A stretch of DNA of 64,000 bases from CAVONV01 sp963697355 (GCA_963697355.1 CAVONV010000004.1:434001-498000), one strand, 5' to 3'. Shown: positions 7,781 through 16,887, counted from the stretch's first letter. The notes: a model not told the origin generated them from the sequence alone. Made by a program: numbers and translations.

Positions 7781-8656
7781 ATGAGTACGGTATCGACAAC
7801 CAGGAAGCAACAACGTCCGGACTGGCTCAAGGTTCGCCTGCCGAGTGGTGAGAGCTATTTTCATCTCAAATCTCTCATGAGAGGCAAGACCCTTCACACC
7901 GTTTGTGAAGAGGCACGCTGCCCTAATGTTGCGGAATGCTGGGGCCAGGGGACCGCTACTTTCATGATATTGGGTGATATCTGTACCCGTGCCTGCCGTT
8001 TCTGTGCGGTGAAAACCGGCATGCCCAATGTGGCGGACCTCGACGAGCCGTCGCGAGTCGCAGAGGCGGTCGCAAGCATGGGACTTCGACATGCGGTCAT
8101 TACTTCCGTCAATCGTGACGACTTGAAAGACGGAGGAGCCCGTATATTCGCTGAGACGATACGATCCGTTCGGGATCAGAATCCCGATACATCGATCGAG
8201 GTGTTGATTCCGGATTTCAAGGGCTCCCGCGAATCCCTAAAAACGGTTCTGGACGCGAATCCGGAAATCCTAGCTCACAATATCGAGACCGTACCAACGC
8301 TTTACAAGAAGGTGAGGCCTGGAGCCAACTACCGTCAGTCGGTGGAGCTTCTACGCCGTAGTCGGGAGATGGCACCCGAAACGTTCACCAAGACCGGCAT
8401 CATGGTGGGACTTGGTGAGACTCGGGAGCAGATTGCTCACGTCATGGAGGAGCTCGTCGTCGATGCCGGCGTGGACATCTTCACCATCGGGCAATACCTC
8501 CAACCGACCAAGGAGCACCATCCCGTGATGCGCTTCTACCACCCTGACGAGTTCGAAGCGCTGGCGCGGGAAGGAAAGGAGCTCGGATTCCGCCACGTCG
8601 AATCGGGTCCTCTGGTGAGAAGTTCCTACCACGCCGCGACCCAAATACCCAGGTAG
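7781..8656 (+). CDS. lipA: Lipoyl synthase (radical SAM)
   Basis: Inserts two sulfurs into protein-bound octanoyl groups to make lipoamide. Both iron-sulfur clusters are visible: the auxiliary-cluster cysteines in CEEARCPNVAEC and the radical-SAM motif CTRACRFC (CxxxCxxC). Later landmarks are the EVLIPDFKG region, NIETVPTLYKKVRPGA, the TKTGIMVGLGET segment and the C-terminal RSSYHA serine that ligates the auxiliary cluster. At 291 residues it is of normal length. It closes the lipoylation/PDH block begun by lpd, although the repeat-rich 330-nt gap suggests it may have its own promoter. Confidence 0.97.
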   Translation: MSTVSTTRKQQRPDWLKVRLPSGESYFHLKSLMRGKTLHTVCEEARCPNVAECWGQGTATFMILGDICTRACRFCAVKTGMPNVADLDEPSRVAEAVASMGLRHAVITSVNRDDLKDGGARIFAETIRSVRDQNPDTSIEVLIPDFKGSRESLKTVLDANPEILAHNIETVPTLYKKVRPGANYRQSVELLRRSREMAPETFTKTGIMVGLGETREQIAHVMEELVVDAGVDIFTIGQYLQPTKEHHPVMRFYHPDEFEALAREGKELGFRHVESGPLVRSSYHAATQIPR

Positions 8657-8742
8657 AATGAGCGGCGCAGCCGCAACCGCCACTCCCCATCGACCATTGT
8701 AAGGGTTACAATGAGCCCATACTAGTAAAAGAAAGGTGATTC

Positions 8743-9468
8743 ATGCCCGAGGTGAGAATCGAAAGCTTCGATTTGCCGGAGGGACGGCTGATCGCTCGAA
8801 AGTATGAGGTCGTCTCCAAACTGGGCGCCGGATGGGAGGGAGAGGTCTACAAGATCCGCGAGCGGAATACGAAGATCGAACGGGCCGCCAAGCTTTTTTT
8901 CCCGCACAGAAACCTCCGCAACAAGACCTCCAATTTCTATGCAAGAAAGCTCCACAAGCTGCGTCATTGTCCTATTTTGATCCAGTACTACAACGAAGAG
9001 ACCATGACCTACCGTGGAAGACTCATTACGGTTCTCGTGTCGGAGTACGTCGAAGGCGAGATGTTGAGTGTGTTTCTCAAACGACAACCCGGCGGAAGAC
9101 TCCGTCCGTTCCAAGCACTCCATCTTTTGCATGCGCTGGTAGTTGGAATGGAATGTATTCATCGGTTGCGTGAATATCACGGCGATTTGCATACGGACAA
9201 CGTCATCGTCAGTCGATATGGTCTCCGTTTTGAGTTGAAAATCATGGACATGTTTCACTGGGCGTCTCCCAAGCGAGAGAACATTCAGGATGACATCATC
9301 AGCCTGGTCCATATCTTCCACGATGCTCTGGGCGGAGCGAAGGTTTACGCGCGACATCCCGACGAAGTAAAAGCCATTTGCTGCGGTCTGAGGCGTACGT
9401 TGATTTTGAAAAAGTACCCCACCGTTTCGCACCTTCGCCAGCATTTGGAATCCATGGAATGGAGTTGA
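8743..9468 (+). CDS. Small Ser/Thr protein kinase-like protein
   Basis: A 241-residue kinase domain with little else. The glycine loop is GAGWEGEVY (residues about 28-36), the ATP-binding lysine lies in AAKLFFP, and the catalytic loop HGDLHTDNVIV replaces the usual HRDLKxxN. The metal-binding DFG position reads DMF (LKIMDMFHW). The C-lobe is abbreviated. No membrane segment is seen, so it should be cytoplasmic. Its stop overlaps the start of a PP2C phosphatase by 10 bases, and MoxR ATPase and TraB-like genes follow. I infer it phosphorylates one of those partners; the substrate is not shown by sequence. Confidence 0.8.
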   Translation: MPEVRIESFDLPEGRLIARKYEVVSKLGAGWEGEVYKIRERNTKIERAAKLFFPHRNLRNKTSNFYARKLHKLRHCPILIQYYNEETMTYRGRLITVLVSEYVEGEMLSVFLKRQPGGRLRPFQALHLLHALVVGMECIHRLREYHGDLHTDNVIVSRYGLRFELKIMDMFHWASPKRENIQDDIISLVHIFHDALGGAKVYARHPDEVKAICCGLRRTLILKKYPTVSHLRQHLESMEWS

Positions 9469-10313
9469 CTGGAGAGCCCGTGACCGCAGACGCAACACTT
9501 TTCATCGGCGAGGATATGGCCGAAGGTGCGCTGTTCGATTCCGGCCTCGGGTGTTCGGCTGTCTATTCTTCCCGCTCTCCTGGAAAGTCGTCACCCAACG
9601 AAGATGCGGCGGCAGTGATTCCGATCAGTGCTTCAGAATGTGTGCTCGCCGTCGCGGACGGTCTCGGCGGGGCGCGAGGCGGCAATTTGGCTTCGAGTCG
9701 CGCCGTCGAAGCGCTTCGGAGCGCCCTGGTGCAAACCATAGACAACCGTGCCGAGCTGAGAGACGCCATCCTCAATGGATTCGAGGATGCCAACGGAGCC
9801 GTGCAAGCACTCGGGATAGGTGCTGCAACGACGCTGGCTGTAATAGAGGTCAAGGAGAATATCGTTCGCCCTTATCACGTGGGCGACTCCATGATGCTGG
9901 TCGTGGGTTTGCGCGGAAAAATAAAGCTCCAGTCGGTTCCTCATTCGCCCGTAGGCTACGGTGTGGAGTCCGGTCTTCTGGACGCGAAGGAAGCGATGTA
10001 TCACGAGGAACGGCATCTTGTATCGAATGTGGTGGGGTCTCCTGACATGCGTATCGAAGTGGGCCCGACACTGGAGCTGGCTCCGAAAGACACGTTGCTC
10101 ATTGCCAGTGACGGACTTTGGGATAACTTACATGTGGAAGAAATCGTGGGGATGATAAGAAAGGGGTCGCTGCGGCGAGTGGTATCATCCGTAGCTGACG
10201 AATGCGCTCAACGGATGCGGAGTGGAGTGGAGGACACACCTTCCAAACCGGATGATCTTACGTTCATTTTGTTTCGTTTGAATTCGGGAGATCGAAAGTC
10301 CAATCCGTTGTAG
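9459..10313 (+). CDS. PP2C-family Ser/Thr phosphatase
   Basis: Metal-dependent PPM/PP2C phosphatase. Canonical motifs: PGKSSPNEDA (first metal Asp), VADGLGGARGG, GAATTLAVIEV, HVGDSMM, IASDGLWDNL and the terminal DDLTFILFR. The ATG at 9459 overlaps the upstream kinase stop by 10 bases and gives 284 residues. The frame is open back to 9378 but would then overlap the kinase by 91 bases. The tight overlap indicates translational coupling of a kinase and its likely opposing phosphatase, a common regulatory pair (compare PpkA/PppA of type VI secretion). Here the downstream genes are MoxR and TraB-like instead. Confidence 0.88.
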   Translation: MELTGEPVTADATLFIGEDMAEGALFDSGLGCSAVYSSRSPGKSSPNEDAAAVIPISASECVLAVADGLGGARGGNLASSRAVEALRSALVQTIDNRAELRDAILNGFEDANGAVQALGIGAATTLAVIEVKENIVRPYHVGDSMMLVVGLRGKIKLQSVPHSPVGYGVESGLLDAKEAMYHEERHLVSNVVGSPDMRIEVGPTLELAPKDTLLIASDGLWDNLHVEEIVGMIRKGSLRRVVSSVADECAQRMRSGVEDTPSKPDDLTFILFRLNSGDRKSNPL

Positions 10314-10424
10314 AGAAGAAACGGAACTGTGCTCGTTTTAGAGTCTGGGTTGCAGGCCGGGCTGATTGACTGCGGCAAGCCGGGCGCTCACGGGGTATAG
10401 GGCGTCTTTGGTGAGTTAGAACTT

Positions 10425-11261
10425 ATGTCCAAATCCAACAAAGTTGTCATCGAAGGTGTCGAGCTTCATCTGGCGTCGCCGGTACAGGACGTTCCCGAGT
10501 GGGTCGGCCAGCGCGAGGTGCTCATGCAGCTACTTGCCGCTTGGACATGCATCGACATCGAGGACAGACCACTTCATCCACGGCTTCTCGGGAAGCCAGG
10601 TGTCGGCAAGACGACTTTGGCTTGCGCGGCGTCGAGAGAGCTCGGCTTGGACGTATATATCATGCAGGCAACGATGGACACCCGCCCGGAGGATCTGTTG
10701 GTCTCGCCTGTTTTGGCTCCTGAAGGCGGCGTTCGTTATATGGCTTCTCCCCTGGTCACTGCCATCGTGAGGGGTGGAGCCTTGATTCTTGACGAAGGCA
10801 ATCGCATGAGCGAGAGATCGTGGGCCAGCTTGGCACCTCTGCTCGATCATCGCGGCTACGTGGAGAGTATCGTGGCGGGCATCAAAGTTCCCGCGCACAA
10901 GTCCTTTCGGTTCGTTACTACTATGAATGAAGATGCTTCGACCTACGAGGTCCCCGAGTACATTCACTCCCGATTGATGCCGCAGATCTACATTGATTTC
11001 CCCGAGGATGATGAGGAGCGAGCTATTCTCAAAGACCAGGTGCCCTTTGCGGATGATGACGTTCTCGAGTACGTGATGACCTTTCTGCGTGCCGCACACG
11101 ACGCAGACCTTCGCTACAGTGTTCGCGACGGCATAAACGTCTTGCGCTATGCCATGAAATCTCTGAGCACCAAGCAATCCGTCGACGCGAGGGCCGCCGC
11201 ACAAGAGGCACTCGATCTCGCGCTTGGAGTCGAAGAAGCGAAACGGTTTGATTTGCTCTAG
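10425..11261 (+). CDS. MoxR-type AAA+ ATPase
   Basis: A single AAA+ module of 278 residues. The Walker A is GKPGVGKT (residues 56-63), the Walker B is GGALILDEGN (117-126), sensor 1 is TTMNED and the arginine-finger region is HSRLMPQIYIDFP, the latter typical of the MoxR/RavA clade. The C-terminal helical lid follows. MoxR ATPases act as chaperones that load metal or remodel partner proteins, often with a vWA-domain partner. No vWA protein is adjacent; the next gene (57 nt on) instead encodes a TraB-like protein. The gap to the PP2C gene is 111 nt. Confidence 0.88.
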   Translation: MSKSNKVVIEGVELHLASPVQDVPEWVGQREVLMQLLAAWTCIDIEDRPLHPRLLGKPGVGKTTLACAASRELGLDVYIMQATMDTRPEDLLVSPVLAPEGGVRYMASPLVTAIVRGGALILDEGNRMSERSWASLAPLLDHRGYVESIVAGIKVPAHKSFRFVTTMNEDASTYEVPEYIHSRLMPQIYIDFPEDDEERAILKDQVPFADDDVLEYVMTFLRAAHDADLRYSVRDGINVLRYAMKSLSTKQSVDARAAAQEALDLALGVEEAKRFDLL

Positions 11262-11318
11262 TTACATCGAAGGCAGTAAGCAGTCTCCGGTCGAGGAGCC
11301 AGGGAACATTGCGGACTT

Positions 11319-13322
11319 ATGGAAGGTGACGAAATACTGGACCTTGACGCCTTGGCCCCAGAGGCTCTAGCTGGGGTGCGGCTGCTCCCCGTCATTCATG
11401 ACCGCGTCGATATGGCTTCTGTGGTTCGCGTGGTCCTTCAAGAGCTCGAGCCTGCCGGGATAGCCGTCGAGCTACCCACGACGTTGCGAGAAACGGTCCT
11501 CCATGCGGTTCGTCGCCTTCCCAAAATCTCCCTCGTGATATCGGAGCCAAAGGGTGAAGATGCCATTGTTTGGGTTTGCACGCCCGGAGAACCGTTTGCT
11601 GAAGCTCTCCGATGGGCTCGGCGTCGAAACCGGCCGGTCTTCCTCGTCGATCCTGATGTGACCTACCACAGGCGACATACAGATCCCGTTCCCGACCCAC
11701 AGGCGCTGTGGAGTCTCGGACCGGAGCGGTTTCTCAGTCTCTTGGTAGACCAAAGCGCCGACGCGCCACGCAGCACCAAAGATGACATCCGCGAATCCGG
11801 CATGGCGCACTACATAAAAGACGCTCGCGCCCAGGTCTCCGACGGAACGCTGCTCGCCTTGTTGGGTGCGGCGCACGTTCGTGCCGTTGAGCGTCACCTC
11901 CAAAACCCGACGGCGCAGCCCTTTGCTCGAGTGCGCCGAACTCATCAAGAAGTTCGCCATCTCCATCCGGACAGCCTCACCGCTCTTTTCCCCGACCCCC
12001 CTCTTTCACATGCCGTATTCGAGCTCCTGAGGGAGGGAGAACTACCTGATGAAGTCGAGTTTTCCCAGGCTCTATCTCGCAAGGTCTCTCTCGTCAAATA
12101 CGGTCTTCGAGTCATTACGGGGCAAAAGGACGAAGAGAAGCGAGAGCGCCCAATGCACGTGGCGCGTTACGCTGCTCGTCATGCAAGCCGTCGGGCCTGC
12201 GGTGGAAATCTCCTTGCCGATCGAATGGCACTCCAAGGAGTGGTTTGGCGCGTCGGTTCTGCTTCCTACGAGCAGCAAACGCAAGAGAGTATAGAATCTT
12301 GGCAGCGAAACTTGTTCTTCGACTTTGCTCGACGCTATGCACGTGTCCAAGGCCTCTTGGTCCCCGGGCTCTACGAGTGGGTGGTCGCCGCGAGGGGTGT
12401 GGGTGACGATAACTTGGCTTGGGAGATCTATGACGTGGCCCGGACCTTTCCTTGGCAAGAGGAGACCGCCGAGCTCGCTTCGGTTCGTGTAGATGGGAAC
12501 GAGCTCGACCTAGGGACGCGAAAAATAACTTTCCGCAAACGCTTCTTCCGCGTGAAGCAACGTCTCGTTGGAGTGCCGGTGCGCGAACGACCGACGACGG
12601 ATGACCCCGACAAATGGCTGGCAGCGTTCGACATGAGCGGGCTTTGTTCCTACAGGCCCGAAGACTTCGTCATCGAAGACTACGCTCATTTTCTTCAGCA
12701 AAAGGCCATTTCCATCCTTTCTATCGAACGAAAACACACTGAGCCCTTTGTCTCGAGCATGCTAGATGGTATCGACATCCGCGAGACGCTCAGGAACCTC
12801 GTCGACGACCGGGTCTATGTTCAAGAGCTCGGGCGTGCTCCGGGTGAAGCTGGTTCGGTTGTCGTCATTTTCGACCGCGACCTCAAGGGGAACCGCTTCC
12901 CGCATTGTATGACTTGGTTGGGGGAAGATGACCAAGAATCCGACATGGCATTTTACTCCACGAATCCGGCGGAGCAGGTGGTAGGACCAGGAATTACGAG
13001 AGCCACCTATGGCGGGCTCGTCATGTGCTATCCACCTCGGCGCATGGTGGACGTATGGCACGACCGTGATTACCGAACGGCAAGAGAGAAGGCGGAAGTC
13101 TTGATCATGGCGGGTGTGGACTATAGCGAGGAAAAGCTCGTCGTTCATGTCGGCAAAGATGCGCCGTCTGAGCTCATGACACGATACGCTTCTCGACAGG
13201 GAAAGCGGATCCTTCACATCCCCCTCGGTTCTCTTTCACCTGTTACCTTGAAGAAGATCCGCGTCGTTCACCTCCTCGCCGGCCACGACAAACGTGAAAT
13301 CGCTAAAGACTATGTTTGGTGA
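11319..13322 (+). CDS. TraB-like protein with large uncharacterised C-terminal region
   Basis: 667 residues, mostly unrecognised. The first ~195 fit a TraB/GumN-like (ChaN/erythromycin-esterase-related) fold: LLPVIHDR (first x-x-x-H motif, 22-29), IAVELP (48-53), RPVFLVD (105-111), RESGMAHYI (158-166) and the closing GAAHVRAVERHL (183-194), matching the family GxxH motif. The remaining ~470 residues have no domain I can name. The last ~150, from SVVVIFDRD through GPGITRATYGGLVMCYPPRR to IPLGSLSPVTLKKIRVVHLL, look compact and conserved. No membrane segment, signal peptide or MIDAS motif is seen. Placed right after MoxR, it is probably the client or effector of that ATPase. Confidence 0.6.
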   Translation: MEGDEILDLDALAPEALAGVRLLPVIHDRVDMASVVRVVLQELEPAGIAVELPTTLRETVLHAVRRLPKISLVISEPKGEDAIVWVCTPGEPFAEALRWARRRNRPVFLVDPDVTYHRRHTDPVPDPQALWSLGPERFLSLLVDQSADAPRSTKDDIRESGMAHYIKDARAQVSDGTLLALLGAAHVRAVERHLQNPTAQPFARVRRTHQEVRHLHPDSLTALFPDPPLSHAVFELLREGELPDEVEFSQALSRKVSLVKYGLRVITGQKDEEKRERPMHVARYAARHASRRACGGNLLADRMALQGVVWRVGSASYEQQTQESIESWQRNLFFDFARRYARVQGLLVPGLYEWVVAARGVGDDNLAWEIYDVARTFPWQEETAELASVRVDGNELDLGTRKITFRKRFFRVKQRLVGVPVRERPTTDDPDKWLAAFDMSGLCSYRPEDFVIEDYAHFLQQKAISILSIERKHTEPFVSSMLDGIDIRETLRNLVDDRVYVQELGRAPGEAGSVVVIFDRDLKGNRFPHCMTWLGEDDQESDMAFYSTNPAEQVVGPGITRATYGGLVMCYPPRRMVDVWHDRDYRTAREKAEVLIMAGVDYSEEKLVVHVGKDAPSELMTRYASRQGKRILHIPLGSLSPVTLKKIRVVHLLAGHDKREIAKDYVW

Positions 13323-13349
13323 AATCATGATTTCTTCGGCTTCATAGTC

Positions 13350-13916
13350 TTGGACACTCTTACGCTTCTTGGAATTGCATGGGCGCTGGCCATGGATGCC
13401 TTTGCAGTGTCGGCGACGGTAGCGGCGACTCTGCCCAGCGTGAGCGCCCGCCATATGTTCCGACTCTCCTGGCACTTTGGCTTTTTCCAAGCCGGTATGT
13501 TCGTCGTTGGTGGGTACGGGGGCGCGGCTGTTTCCGACGTGATGGGGAACTTCGACCATTGGATAGCCTTTTTCGTGTTGTCGTTTCTCGGAGTTCGCAT
13601 GATCCGAGGGTCCTTCGATAAAGGGGCGAAACACCAGCGCTATGATCCGACCCGCGGATGGAGTTTGGTTGCTCTTTCCGTGGCGACCAGCATTGATGCT
13701 TTGATGGTCGGTGTATCATTCGGACTGATTAGGATGTCCATCTGGATGCCCGCTTTGCTGATCGGTCTCGTAGCTCTGTTGCTCTCGGCTGCAGGTTTTC
13801 GCCTGGGGCGGACGGCGGCGAGGTACATGGGGCGGTGGGCGGAGCGTTTCGGCGGCATCGTGTTGATGGCTATCGGTACTAGAATACTCGTCCAGCATTT
13901 GGGTGGCATGGCATGA
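13350..13916 (+). CDS. mntP: MntP-type manganese efflux pump
   Basis: 188 residues with six predicted membrane helices in two repeats. Each repeat carries the family's conserved acidic motif: MDAFAVSATVAA near residue 16 and TSIDALMVGVSFG near residue 112. MntP exports Mn2+ across the inner membrane. The start is TTG at 13350, 27 bases after the TraB-like stop; no better in-frame ATG covers the first helix. No yybP-ykoY-type riboswitch is evident in the short spacer. It is probably unrelated in function to the preceding four genes, although it could be read through from them. Confidence 0.9.
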   Translation: MDTLTLLGIAWALAMDAFAVSATVAATLPSVSARHMFRLSWHFGFFQAGMFVVGGYGGAAVSDVMGNFDHWIAFFVLSFLGVRMIRGSFDKGAKHQRYDPTRGWSLVALSVATSIDALMVGVSFGLIRMSIWMPALLIGLVALLLSAAGFRLGRTAARYMGRWAERFGGIVLMAIGTRILVQHLGGMA

Positions 13917-13925
13917 AGGTCTGAA

Positions 13926-14408
13926 ATGGCAAATGAGAAGATTCCAACTACGCGGGCCCTACGGGCTCTCAATCAGTCGGGAATCCCTTTTACTCTGCAT
14001 ACCTATCAGTACCAAGAGCACGGCGGAACCGAGGTGGCCGCTAAGGCATTGGGTGTCGACGAGCATATCGTCGTCAAGACACTGGTCTTCGAGGATGACC
14101 AACAAGAACCGCTTTTGGTGCTCATGCACGGCGACAATAGGGTGTCGATCAAATCACTGGCGAGAGCCTTGAGTGTAAAGACGATACGCGCATGCGACCC
14201 CAAATCGGCCCATCGACATACAGGATATGTCGTCGGTGGGATCTCTCCCTTCGGCACGACGAAGCGTCTCAGGGTCTTCATTGAGCGATCCATACTGGAG
14301 TTACCGAAGATCTATATCAATGCGGGAAAACGAGGTCTCCTGGCGGAGGTTGCCCCAAAGGATCTGACAAGGACACTGGAGCCGATTCATGTCGATGTCG
14401 CGATATAG
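13926..14408 (+). CDS. ybaK: YbaK/EbsC-type aminoacyl-tRNA deacylase
   Basis: 160-residue YbaK domain: TRALRALNQSGIPFTLHTYQY, a VAAKALGVDEHIVVKTL segment with the conserved Lys, a KSLARAL loop, and GYVVGGISPFGTTKRLRVFI with the GxxxP-type substrate loop. The family hydrolyses mischarged Cys-tRNA(Pro). The prolyl-tRNA synthetase at 34923 carries its own editing insertion, so both cis and trans proofreading of tRNA(Pro) seem to be present. It starts 9 nt after mntP stops, suggesting one transcript. Confidence 0.9.
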   Translation: MANEKIPTTRALRALNQSGIPFTLHTYQYQEHGGTEVAAKALGVDEHIVVKTLVFEDDQQEPLLVLMHGDNRVSIKSLARALSVKTIRACDPKSAHRHTGYVVGGISPFGTTKRLRVFIERSILELPKIYINAGKRGLLAEVAPKDLTRTLEPIHVDVAI

Positions 14409-14481
14409 GGCCGTTTTGCAAACTAACAAATAGTTCTTTTGAAAAACACGAAACTGTGCAATAACATAGCCTTTAGGTTCG

Positions 14482-15024
14482 ATGAGAGCAGGAGACACGA
14501 CAGGTGAGCTCTCCAGCCTCTCCACGACGGTCCTTCTCGACAAAGCTAGCACCGGAAACCGGCAAGCCCTGGAAGAGCTCCGCTACAGGTATCTCGGCCG
14601 GCTAAAGCGCTGGGCAAGCCTACGTGTACCCAGCGATGCCGGTGGTCTTCTCGATACCGACAGCCTCGTTGATCACAACCTGAACCGAACGCTCACAACG
14701 GTGACGTCCTCTTCTCCCGCAGCTCGAAGGGACTTTCTCGCTGACGTCCGTCGCTCTATCGACGATGGCATTGCGAGCGAGCTCACCGAGCGACGAGACA
14801 GCATAGTCGCGGGAGCCATGGCGCAGGATGAAGGCTACGAAGAAGCCTTCCGTCGATTGGGGCTCATCGATCAAACCGCCATTGCGGCAAGACTCGAAGA
14901 GGGCCTGCCCTACGAAGAGATCGCCCACGAGCTCGGAACACGGGACGCGCCCGCCGCCCGTCTGGCGGTTAGCCATGCCATCGTCCGTCTCGCTCAGGAG
15001 ATGAGCAAAGCGAGGAAGAAATGA
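14482..15024 (+). CDS. ECF-like RNA polymerase sigma factor
   Basis: 180 residues. The N-terminal half resembles sigma region 2 (ASTGNRQALEELRYRYLGRL followed by GLLDTDSLVDHNLNRTL). The C-terminal half resembles region 4 with a helix-turn-helix (IAARLEEGLPYEEIAHELGT, then ARLAVSHAIVRLAQEM). It belongs to the ECF-like groups often encoded next to Ser/Thr kinases in Acidobacteriota and Planctomycetota. The stop overlaps the start of the membrane kinase at 15021 (ATGA), so the two are translated together. I infer that the kinase controls the sigma factor by phosphorylation. No anti-sigma factor is visible. Confidence 0.75.
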   Translation: MRAGDTTGELSSLSTTVLLDKASTGNRQALEELRYRYLGRLKRWASLRVPSDAGGLLDTDSLVDHNLNRTLTTVTSSSPAARRDFLADVRRSIDDGIASELTERRDSIVAGAMAQDEGYEEAFRRLGLIDQTAIAARLEEGLPYEEIAHELGTRDAPAARLAVSHAIVRLAQEMSKARKK

Positions 15025-16874
15025 GCGAGCCCAGTAAGCGTGTGCTCGATTTGGCACGTGCGCTTGCAGACTCGGACCCCGTCGATTGGACCGAGATGGA
15101 GAACGAGGCCGAGGACGACGAAGAGCGAGAGTTGGTGCGGATCATGCGGGTCATCGGCGAGCATGCCGAGGTTCATAGGACGCGCCCCAAAGCCCACCGA
15201 GAGCAAGCCGAGCAGACAGAAAAGAGGCTCTCGAACTGGGGACACCTCGAGATATTCGACGTGGTCGGAGAAGGGGCTTCGGCCGAGGTGTTTCGGGCAC
15301 GTGACCGACACCTGAACCGCAACGTGGCGCTCAAGCTCTTCCGCTCCGGCCATCCCATGAGTCGAGAGAGTAAGAAACTGCTCATGGAAGAGGGAAAGAA
15401 CCTGGCCAGTGTCCGGCACGAAAACGTCGTCACGGTTCACGGTGCTGATGAACACGACGGTCGGATCGGGATTTGGATGGAGCTCGTCGAGGGGCGAACG
15501 CTCAACCAGATCGTGTCCGAACAGGGGCCTTTCAGCGCTCGGGAGGCGAGTCTGATTGCCATCGAGCTTTGCCGGGCACTTGCCGCCGTCCATAAACAGG
15601 GTCTGGTCCATGGAGACGTCAAAGCGCAAAACGTGAAGCGTGAGGCCGGCGGGCGTATCGTGCTCATGGACTTCAGCACGAGCCGAGGTTCAGACGAAAC
15701 GTCCCGAAGACCGCGCTCGGATCCCGGTGGCACTCCTCTATATATGGCTCCCGAGCTTTGGAAAGGCGTCCGCCATTCTGCAGAAAGCGATATCTACGCT
15801 CTGGGCGTCTTGCTGTTCTATCTTGTCACCGGAGAGTTTCCGGTGCGGGCGAGGAGCATGATCGAGCTAGAAATGGCTCACCGTAAGGGAGAGCGACGTT
15901 TGCTCCGCGACGAGCGACCCGGACTGCCCGAGACATTCGTGCGTACGGTAGAAAAAGCCTTGAACGCGATCCCAGCCGATCGATTTCGTAGCGCAGGAGC
16001 GTTCGAGCAAGCGCTCATCGGGCAAGACGATGGTGCTGAACCGCAGGCTGCGGGCGCTATGCCGCGCGAAGTGCGCATTCTCGCGGGCGTGGCCCGGGCG
16101 GCGGCCCTCGTTCTGGGTGTCGCCGGTGTACTGACAGTCCTCGGCTTCGTGACGAGTGCGGCCTCCAACGTTACCTTGGGCCGACCAAGCGAGTTCGTTT
16201 CCGAGTCGGTCGGCGATTGGCTCCTCTATGGCCTGCGCTCGATGGTGTTTCCCATTGCGTTCATGACGGTCGTTGCCGTACCCATTGCCATCCTCGAGTT
16301 TCTAGGGCATGTGTTCCGCAAATCACCAGGCCGCCGCTTCGTCCCTGAGAATATGGAGCTCGTCACTCAAGGACTCGTCGTTACAGGTGCCCTTGTCTTG
16401 GGATTGATTTTCTGGGCACACATGGACTTCATATCCGCGGTGACGAGCTTAGTCGGCCCAGAGATCGATTCGAAGAAGATGGAGTCGTTGGGAGACAATA
16501 CCGCTTATTTCTACTTTCGGATGTTTCTCTCGATCTTTGTTCTCGTGTCATCCTATGCGTTTTTCAAGGCCCTACGCGTGGCAAAGGAAAAACAAATCGC
16601 CGTCGGACGTGCGGTGAAGGTATCCATGGGAGTCGTCATCCTTGCCGCCCTTTTTCTGATGACGTTCTCCTGGCATTTCATGTCGCACAGTGAGTTCGAA
16701 AGGGTGGAGTTTGCCGGTGAGCGAGCCTACATCATCGGCGAAAGAGAATCCGAGGTTCTGTTGTTCTGTCCCGCCTCCCAAGGACCTAAAAACCGCGTAG
16801 TGGCGGCGAACGACGAGAGGATGAAGCGGCTGGGATGGGTCGAGAGTATCTTCGTTCCACCCGAAAAACCCTAA
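15021..16874 (+). CDS. Membrane-anchored Ser/Thr protein kinase
   Basis: 617 residues. The kinase domain spans about residues 75-335: glycine loop VVGEGASAEVF, ATP lysine in VALKLF, catalytic loop VHGDVKAQNVKRE, metal-binding DFS in place of DFG, and GTPLYMAPELW of the activation segment. About 110 N-terminal residues are acidic and charged up to the kinase domain. Five hydrophobic stretches follow between about 350 and 560, ending in a short C-terminal domain of about 60 residues. A cytoplasmic kinase anchored by multiple helices is implied; the sensory part is presumably the membrane region. It overlaps the sigma-factor gene by four bases and is followed 13 nt later by a secreted protein. 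Confidence 0.85.
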   Translation: MSEPSKRVLDLARALADSDPVDWTEMENEAEDDEERELVRIMRVIGEHAEVHRTRPKAHREQAEQTEKRLSNWGHLEIFDVVGEGASAEVFRARDRHLNRNVALKLFRSGHPMSRESKKLLMEEGKNLASVRHENVVTVHGADEHDGRIGIWMELVEGRTLNQIVSEQGPFSAREASLIAIELCRALAAVHKQGLVHGDVKAQNVKREAGGRIVLMDFSTSRGSDETSRRPRSDPGGTPLYMAPELWKGVRHSAESDIYALGVLLFYLVTGEFPVRARSMIELEMAHRKGERRLLRDERPGLPETFVRTVEKALNAIPADRFRSAGAFEQALIGQDDGAEPQAAGAMPREVRILAGVARAAALVLGVAGVLTVLGFVTSAASNVTLGRPSEFVSESVGDWLLYGLRSMVFPIAFMTVVAVPIAILEFLGHVFRKSPGRRFVPENMELVTQGLVVTGALVLGLIFWAHMDFISAVTSLVGPEIDSKKMESLGDNTAYFYFRMFLSIFVLVSSYAFFKALRVAKEKQIAVGRAVKVSMGVVILAALFLMTFSWHFMSHSEFERVEFAGERAYIIGERESEVLLFCPASQGPKNRVVAANDERMKRLGWVESIFVPPEKP

Positions 16875-16887
16875 CAAGGAGGTCGCG

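Noticed and set aside
7569..7784. 71-codon open frame in the spacer before lipA
   Set aside because: Composed of the GC-rich repeat words, Arg-rich and without homology; overlaps the lipA ribosome site.
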